This document shows, piece by piece, positions 22,001-31,000 of a stretch of DNA of 64,000 nucleotides. Each line of letters begins with the position of its first letter. The stretch's first letter is position 1. The notes beneath the pieces were generated by a model. The model was not told the origin of the DNA. It made no database searches and worked only from the letters and a program-made list of their open reading frames with translations. Source of the stretch: Sugiyamaella lignohabitans (lineage: Eukaryota; Ascomycota; Dipodascomycetes; Dipodascales; Trichomonascaceae); the NCBI RefSeq assembly GCF_001640025.1, contig NC_031674.1, positions 2,046,001-2,110,000 on the forward strand, written 5' to 3'. A program made the translations under genes and the position numbers.

Positions 22001-25000
22001 TGTTAGTGGTGCCATCTCCGGTGCTTCTGGATCTGCCACCTCTGGTGCCTCTGGCTCAGCTACTTCTGGTGCTACTTCCTCGGGTGCTTCTGGCTCAGTT
22101 TCATCTGGAGCTGCCTCGACTGTTGCTGCTTCATCTGGTGTTAGTGGTGCCATCTCCGGTGCTTCTGGATCTGCCACCTCTGGTGTCTCTGGCTCAGCTA
22201 CTTCTGGTGCAGCCTCTTCTGGCTCAGCTGGTGTGTCTGCTCCCACTAGCGCCCCCGTTGGAACCGCTTCCGTCAGTGTTACGGAGACAGTCTGTTCAGG
22301 AACCGCTACCGTCACCACTGTTATTCCATGTACTGCTACTGGTGTCGTGCTCAATTTTGTCAATACTATCAATAGTATTGGTCAGCTTATTAGCGGTGGT
22401 GACTATGAGGAAGCCTCTACAGCTCTCACAAATGCGCTTCAAACATTCGAGAGCTTTGGAGACTTATCGCCTTGTGACGAGATCTCCTTGGAGCAAGCAA
22501 TTGCGTCGTTGGTTAATGGATTCATCAGTGACCTTTCGAACTTCCTTACTGAGGGATTGTCTGCTTCTGATCTTAATGCTTTAGTGTTGTTCTATGACGC
22601 CATGGAGACATTGATCAGCGAAGTCCATCTTCCTTGTATCGTTACCAACCAATTGCTTGCTCTTCTCGAGACTGGTGCTGGAGTTCTAAACACTCTAATC
22701 ACCCTGTATGACACCACGTTTGGCTTCTTGTTTGGTCGAATCACTACTGTTCAGAACCCTACCAGCTCTGTTTGCGCTCCCGTATCTACGACACCTCTTG
22801 TTTGTACAGCATCTGCTACTTCTTCCTTGGTTTCGTCAGCTGCAGCTGTCACTTCAGCTCAAAGTAGTTCTCTCATCACTTCGGGTGTTTCATCTGGATC
22901 CAGTTCATCAGTTGCTATATCTTCAGGTGCAGCCTCCTCTGGTGCTGCAAGTTCTGCCACTTCGGGCGCTGCTTCTTCCGGTGCTGCTTCGTCTGGCGCT
23001 GCTTCATCTGGTGCCAACGGTGCTTCCTCGGGTGCTTCTGGATCTCCCACTTCGGGTGCTGCTTCATCTGCTACTAGCGGTGCTTCATCCGTTGCTTCTG
23101 GATCTGCCACATCTGGCGCTGTCTCTTCTGGAGTTGCTACTTCAGGTGCTGCTTCTTCTGGTGCCGTTTCGTCTGGTGCTGTCTCGTCTGGATCTCCCAC
23201 TTCCGGTTCAGCTTCTTCCGGTGCTTCTGGCTCTGTAACTTCTGGTGCCGCTTCTTCTGGTGCTAGTGGTATTTCCTCAGGTTCTTCTGGCTCAGTTACT
23301 TCTGGTGCCGCTTCTTCAGGTGCTAGTGGTGTTTCCTCAGGTGCTGCCTCTTCTGGTGCTTCTGGCTCAGCTACTTCTGGCGCTGCTTCTTCTGGTGCTT
23401 CTGGCTCAGCTACTTCTGGCGCCGCTTCTTCAGGTGCTAGTGGTGTTTCCTCAGGTGCTGCTTCATCTGGTGCTTCTGGCTCAGCTACTTCTGGCGCCGC
23501 TTCTTCTGGTGCTAGTGGTGTTTCCTCAGGTGCTGCTTCATCTGGTGCTTCTGGCTCAGCTACTTCTGGCGCCGCTTCTTCTGGTGCTAGTGGTGTTTCC
23601 TCAGGTGCTGCTTCATCTGGTGCTTCTGGCTCAGCTACTTCTGGTGCCGCTTCTTCTGGTGCTAGTGGTATTTCCTCAGGTGCTGCCTCTTCTGGTGCTT
23701 CTGGCTCAGCTACTTCAGGTGCTGCTTCTTCTGGAGCTGCGTCGTCCGGTGCTAGCGGTGCTTCATCTGGCGCTTCTGGATCCGCTTCATCTGGCGCTTC
23801 TGGTGCCGCTTCTTCTGGTGCTTCTGGTCCTGCCACATCTGTTCCTTCAACTGGCTCGGGCTCTGCTACAGGTTCTGCCTCTTCCGGCGGTGTGGCTCCC
23901 CACTCCGGTGGTGTTACATCTGGAGCTGCTTCGTCCGGTGCTAGCGGTGTTTCATCCGGCGCTTCTGGATCGCCCACTTCGGGTGCTGCTTCTTCAGGTG
24001 CTTCTGGCTCTGCCACATCTGGCGCTTCCTCTTCTGGATCTACGTCATCTGGTGCTACTGGTGCTTCATCAGCTGCTTCTGGTGCTGCCTCTTCTGAAGC
24101 TGCTTCGTCTGGTGCCGTCACTTCCGGTATTGCTTCGTCGGCTACCAGCGGTGTCACTTCGGGTGCCTCTGAACCCGCTAGTTCCGCTGCTGCTTCATCT
24201 GCTGCAATCTCGAGTGCAATTTCATCTGCTGTCTCGGATATCTGTGCCCCTGCTACAACCAAACCTCCTGCTACTTCTTGTGGAGCACCTACTGGAGCTG
24301 TTTCACAGCTCATCAGTGCTTTCGCTGCTCTTCAATCTGACTCTGGTGTTACTGACGGCCAAGTGGTTGGATTCCAACAATCGCAAGGTATCGTCGGTGC
24401 ATTGGGCATTCAAGAGAGTGAGCCTAATATTCAGACTGACATTGATAATGCTGTCTCTGCTGCTCAACAGCTTAATGGACCATTCGCTGCTTGCGACGTT
24501 CAAAGTGTTGTTGATGCTGCTGGTTCGGTTACCCCAGCCGTTGTTCAACTTCTTCAAGATCTCAGTAGCAAGGCCTCTGCCATTTCTGGAGTTGGTGCTG
24601 CTCAAATTGTTCAGAATGATTTGTCACAATTGTACAGTAGTTTTGTTGAGTTAGAGAGTGCTGCTTACTCCAAGTTTGACTGTGATACTATTCAAGAGGT
24701 TTCTGGTGACTTCAATGCCATTGGAGCCGGATTCTCGTCTGCTTTCAGTGCTTATAGTACATCGGCACCTTCACCTCAAGCCACAGTTCCTGCATCGTGT
24801 GCTGCTCAAGCTGCCTTAGCCAAGAGATCAGCGTCGTTATGTTCGGCATCGGCTTCTAGCTCGTTGTCATCCGCTGTTGCTTCTTCAGCTTCATCTGTTG
24901 TTACCTCGTCTGGTGCTGCTTCGTCCGGTGCTAGCGGTGCTTCATCCGGCGCTTCTGGTTCTCCCACATCTGGAGCTGCCTCTTCCGGTGCTGCTTCTTC

Positions 25001-28000
25001 TGGTGCTTCTGGATCTGCCACTTCAGGTGCTGTTTCTTCAGGTGCTAGCGGTGCTTCCTCGGGTGCTGCTTCTTCCGGTGCTGTTTCGTCTGGCGCTGCT
25101 TCATCGGGTGCTAGCGGTGTTTCGTCAGGTGCTTCTGGATCTCCCACTTCGGGTGCTGCTTCTTCTGGTGCTGCCTCATCAGGTGCTAGCGGTGCTTCCT
25201 CCGGTGCTTCTGGATCTGCCACTTCGGGTGCTGCTTCTTCTGGTGCTATCTCGTCTGGATCTCCCACTTCCGGTGCAGCTTCTTCTGGTGCTTCTGGCTC
25301 TGTAACTTCTGGTGCCGCTTCTTCTGGTGCTAGTGGTATTTCCTCGGGTGCTGCTTCTTCTGGTGCTTCTGGTGCCGTTTCTTCTGTTGCTGTCTCGTCT
25401 GGATCTCCCACTTCTGGTTCAGCTTCTTCTGGTGCTTCTGGCTCAGCTACTTCGGGTGCTGCTTCTGGTGCTTCTGGCTCAGTTACTTCTGGTGCCGCTT
25501 CTTCAGGTGCTGCCTCTTCTGGTGTTTCTGGCTCAGCTACTTCTGGCGCCGCTTCTTCTGGTGCTTCTGGCTCAGCTACTTCTGGTGCCGCTTCTTCTGG
25601 TGCTAGTGGTATTTCCTCGGGTGCTGCTTCTTCTGGTGCTTCTGGCTCAGCTACTTCTGGTGCCGCTTCTTCTGGTGCTAGTGGTATTTCCTCGGGTGCT
25701 GCTTCTTCTGGTGCTTCTGGCTCAGCTACTTCTGGTGCCGCGTCTTCTGGTGCTAGTGGTATTTCCTCAGGAGCTGCCTCTTCTGGTGCTTCTGGCTCAG
25801 CTACTTCTGGTGCCGCTTCTTCTGGTGTTAGTGGTATTTCCTCAGGTGCTGCCTCTTCTGGTGCTAGTGGTATTTCCTCAGGTGCTGCCTCTTCTGGTGC
25901 TTCTGGCTCAGCTACTTCTGGTGCCGCTTCTTCTGGTGTTAGTGGTATTTCCTCAGGTGCTGCCTCTTCTGGTGCTTCTGGCTCAGCTACTTCTGGTGCC
26001 GCGTCTTCTGGTGCTAGTGGTATTTCTTCAGGTGCTGCCTCTTCTGGTGCTTCTGGCTCAGCTGGTGTGTCTGCTCCCACTAGCGCCCCCGTTGGCACCG
26101 CTTCGGTTAGTGTCACTCAAACGGTCTGTTCAGGAACCGCTAGCGTCACCACTGTTGTTCCATGTACTGCTACTGGTCCCTTGCTCAATTTTGTCAATAC
26201 TATCAATAGTATTGGCCAGCTTATCAGCGGTGGTGACTATGAGGAAGCCTCTACAGCTCTCACCAATGCTATCAAGACATTCGAGAGCCTTGGAGACTTA
26301 TCGCCTTGTGACGAGATCTCCTTGGAGCAAGCAATTGCGTCGTTGGTTAATGGATTCATCAGTGACCTTTCAAACTTCCTTACTGAGGGATTGTCTGCTT
26401 CTGATCTTAATGCTTTAGTGTTGTTCTACGACGCCATGGAGACATTGATCAGTGAGGCCCATCTTCCTTGTATCATTAGCAACCCATTGCTTGCTCTTCT
26501 CGAGACTGGTGCTGGAGTTCTAAATACTCTGATCACCCTGTATGACAGCACGTTTGGCTTCTTGTTTGGTCGAATCACTACTGTTCAGAACCCTACCAGT
26601 TCTGTTTGCGCTCCCGTATCTACGACACCTCTTGTTTGTACAGCATCTGCTACTTCTTCCTTGGTTTCGTCAGCTGCAGCTGTCACTTCAGCTCAAAGTA
26701 GTTCTCTCATCACTTCGGGTGTTTCATCTGGCCCCAGTTCGTCAGTCGCTCTATCTTCAGGTGCAGCCTCCTCCGGTGCTTCTGGTTCTGCAACTTCAGC
26801 TGCCTCTGGTGCCGCTTCTTCTGGTGCTACTTCATCTGGTGCTAGCGGTGCTTCCTCGGGTTCCTCTGGATCTCCCACTTCGGGTGCTGTTTCGTCTGGC
26901 GCTGCTTCATCAGGTGCTAGCGGTGCTTCCTCGGGTGCTTCTGGCTCAGCTACTTCTGGTGCCGCTTCTTCTGGTGCTAGTGGTATTTCCTCAGGTGCTG
27001 CCTCTTCTGGTGCTTCTGGCTCAGCTACTTCTGGTGCCGCTTCTTCTGGTGCTAGTGGTGTTTCCTCAGGTGCTGCCTCTTCTGGTGCTTCTGGCTCAGC
27101 TACATCTGGCGCCGCTTCTTCTGGTGCTTCTGGCTCAGCTACTTCTGGCGCCGCTTCTTCTGGTGCTTCTGGCTCAGCTACATCTGGCGCCGCTTCTTCT
27201 GGCGCTTCTTCCGGTGCTGTTTCGTCTGGCGCTGCTTCATCAGGTGCTAGCGGTGCTTCCTCGGGTGCTTCTGGCTCAGCTACTTCTGGTGCCGCTTCTT
27301 CTGGTGCTAGTGGTATTTCCTCAGGTGCTGCCTCTTCTGGTGCTTCTGGTTCAGCTACTTCTGGTGCCGCTTCTTCTGGTGCTAGTGGTATTTCCTCGGG
27401 TGCTGCTTCTTCTGGTGCTTCTGGCTCAGCTACTTCTGGCGCCGCTTCTTCTGGTGCTAGTGGTGTTTCCTCAGGTGTTGCCTCTTCTGGTGCTTCTGGC
27501 TCAGTTACTTCTGGTGCCGCTTCTTCTGGTGCTAGTGGTGTTTCCTCAGGAGCTGCCTCTTCTGGTGCTTCTGGCTCAGCTACTTCTGGTGCCGCTTCTT
27601 CTGGTGCTAGTGGTATTTCCTCAGGTGCTGCTTCTTCAGGTGCTTCTGTCTCAGCTACTTCTGCTGCCGCTTCATCTGGTTCTAGTGGTGCTTCGTCTGG
27701 TGCTTCTGGTTCTGCCACTTCTGGTGCCGCTTCTTCTGGTGCTTCTGGTCCTGCCACATCTGGTCTTTCAACTGGCTCGAGCTCTGCTACAGGTTCTGCC
27801 TCTTCCGGCGGTGTGGCTCCCCACTCCGGTGGTGTTACGTCTGGAGCTGCTTCGTCCGGTGCTAGCGGTACTTCATCCGGCGCTTCTGGATCGCCCACAT
27901 CTGGAGCTGGTTCTTCAGGTGCTTCTGGCTCTGCCACATCTGGTGCTTCCTCTTCTGGATCTACTGGTGCCACATCTGGTGCTGCCTCTTCTGAAGCTGC

Positions 28001-31000
28001 TTCGTCTGGTGCCGCCACTTCCGGTATTGCTTCATCGGCTACCAGCGGTGTCACTTCGGGTGCCTCTGAATCCGCTAGTTCCGCTGCTGCATCATCTGCT
28101 GCTATCTCGAGTGCAATTTCCTCTGCTGTCTCGGATATCTGTGCCCCTGCTACAACCAAACCTCCTGCTACTTCTTGCGGAGCACCTACTGGAGCTGTTT
28201 CACAGCTCATCAGTGCTTTCGCTGCTCTCCAATCTGACTCTGGTGTTACTGACGGTCAAGTGGTTGCATTCCAACAATCGCAAGGTATCATCGGTGCATT
28301 GGGCATTCAAGAGAGTGAGCCTAATATTCAGACTGACATTGATAATGCTGTCTCTGCTGCTCAACAGCTCACTGGACCATTTGCTGCTTGTGACATTCAA
28401 AGTGTTGTTGATGCTGCTGGATCGGTTACCCCAGCCGTTGTTCAACTTCTTCAAGATCTCAGTAGCAAGGCCTCTGCCATCTCTGGAGTTGGTGCTGCTC
28501 AAATTGTTCAGAATGATTTGTCACAATTGTACGGTAGTTTTGTTGAGTTAGAGAGTGCTGCTTACTCCAAGTTTGACTGTGATACTATTCAAGAGGTTTC
28601 TGGTGACTTCAATGCCATTGGAGCCGGATTCTCGTCTGCTTTCAGTGCTTATAGTACATCGGCACCTTCACCTCAAGCCACAGTTCCCGCATCGTGTGCT
28701 GCTCAAGCTGCCTTAGCCAAGAGATCAGCGTCGTTATGTTCGGCATCAGCCTCTAGCTCGTTGTCATCCGCTGTTGCTTCTTCAGCTTCATCTGTTGTTA
28801 CCTCGTCTGGTGCTGCTTCGTCCGCTACTAACGGTGCTTCATCCGGCGCTTCTGGATCGCCTACATCTGGTGCTGGTTCTTCTGGTGCTTCTGGCTCTGC
28901 CACATCTGGAGCTGCCTCTTCTGGTGCTGCTTCATCTGGCGCTTCTGGATCAGTCACATCTGGTGCTGCTTCTTCTGGAGCTTCTGGTTCTGTCACTTCT
29001 GGTGCCGCTTCATCTGGTTCTAGTGGTGCTTCGTCTGGTGCTTCTGGTGCTGCCTCTTCTGGTGCTGCTTCGTCTGCTGTTAGTGGTGCTTCTGGTTCTG
29101 TCACTTCTGGTGCTGCTTCGTCTGGCGCCTCTGGATCTGCTACTTCAGGTGCCGCTTCTTCTGGAACTGTCTCGTCTGGAGCTGCTTCTTCTGGCTCCGG
29201 TTCTGGTGCTTCTGGATCCGCCACATCTGGTGCTGCTTCTTCTGGTGCCTCTGCCTCTGCTACTTCTGGTGCTGCCTCTTCTGGGCCTGCTTCGTCCGGT
29301 GCTAGCGGTGCTTCATCTGGTGCTGCCTCTTCTGGAGCTGTTTCGTCCGGTTCTAGCGGTGCTTCCTCAGGTGCTCCTGGCTCTGCCACTTCTGGTGCTG
29401 CTTCATCTAATTCTGTCTCGTCTGGAGCTGCTTCTTCTGGTGCTAGTGGTGCTTCTTCTGGTGCTTCTGGATCCGCTACGTCTGGTATCGCTTCTTCTGG
29501 TGCTTCTGGTTCAGCTACTTCTGGCGCTGCATCTTCTGGCGCTTCGGTATCTGCCTCTTCAGCATCAGCATCATCAGCTATTGGTTCATCGGGATCGGTT
29601 ACGTCTTTTGTCAGCTCTTCTAGACTCTTCAGCTCGGGTGCGCCATTCACAAACTCTTCCAGTTCTGCTGCTACGTCGTCTGCTGCTTCTTCGGGAGCTT
29701 CTGGTTCTGCCACTTCTAGTACTGCTTCTGTAGCTGCCGCTTCATCCGGTGCTTCTGGTTCTGCCACTTCTGGTGCTGCTTCATCTGGTGCTTCCGGTTC
29801 TGCCACCTCTGGTGCCCCCTTTACTGGTGGTCTTGGCTCCTCTACTTCTGGTGCCGCTTCATCTGGTGCTAGCGGTGCTTCATCCGGCGCTTCTGGTTCT
29901 GCCACTTCTGGTGCCGCTTCATCTGGTGCTTCTGGTTCCGTTACTTCTGGTGCTAGCGGTGCTTCATCCGGCGCTTCTGGCTCTGCCACTTCTGGTGCCG
30001 CTTCTTCTGGTGTTTCTGGCTCTGCTACTTCTGGTGCTGCTTCGTCTGGTGCCTCTGGCTCCGCTACTTCTGGTGCCGCTTCATCTGGTGCTTCTGGTTC
30101 CGTTACTTCTGGTGCTAGCGGTGCTTCATCCGGCGCTTCTGGCTCTGCCACTTCTGGTGCCGCTTCTTCTGGTGTTTCTGGCTCTGCTACTTCTGGTGCT
30201 GCTTCGTCTGGTGCCTCTGGCTCCGCTACTTCTGGTGCCGCTTCATCTGGTGTCTCTGGCTCTGCTACCTCTGGTGCCGCTTCGTCTGGTGCCTCTGGCG
30301 CTGCTACTTCTGGTGCTAGCGGTGCTTCATCCGGCGCTTCTGGCTCTGCCACTTCTGGTGCCGCTTCTTCTGGTGCTTCTGGTTCTGCCACTTCTGGTGC
30401 CGCTTCATCTGGTGCTTCTGGTTCCGTTACTTCTGGTGCTAGCGGTGCTTCATCCGGCGCTTCTGGTTCTGCCACTTCTGGTGCCGCTTCTTCTGGTGCT
30501 TCTGGTTCTGCCACTTCTGGTGCCGCTTCATCTGGTGCTTCTGGTTCCGTTACTTCTGGTGCTAGCGGTGCTTCATCCGGCGCTTCTGGTTCTGCCACTT
30601 CTGGTGCCGCTTCTTCTGGTGCTTCTGGTTCTGCCACTTCTGGTGCCGCTTCATCTGGTCCTTCTGGTTCCGTTACTTCTGGTGCTAGCGGTGCTTCATC
30701 CGGCGCTTCTGGTTCTGCCACTTCTGGTGCCGCTTCATCTGGTGCTTCTGGTTCCGTTACTTCTGGTGCTAGCGGTGCTTCATCCGGCGCTTCTGGTTCT
30801 GCCACTTCTGGTGCCGCTTCATCTGGTGCTTCTGGTTCCGTTACTTCTGGTGCTAGCGGTGCTTCATCCGGCGCTTCTGGCTCTGCCACTTCTGGTGCCG
30901 CTTCTTCTGGTGCTTCTGGCTCTGCTACTTCTGGTGCTGCTTCGTCTGGTGCCTCTGGCTCCGCTACTTCTGGTGCCGCTTCATCTGGTGTCTCTGGCTC

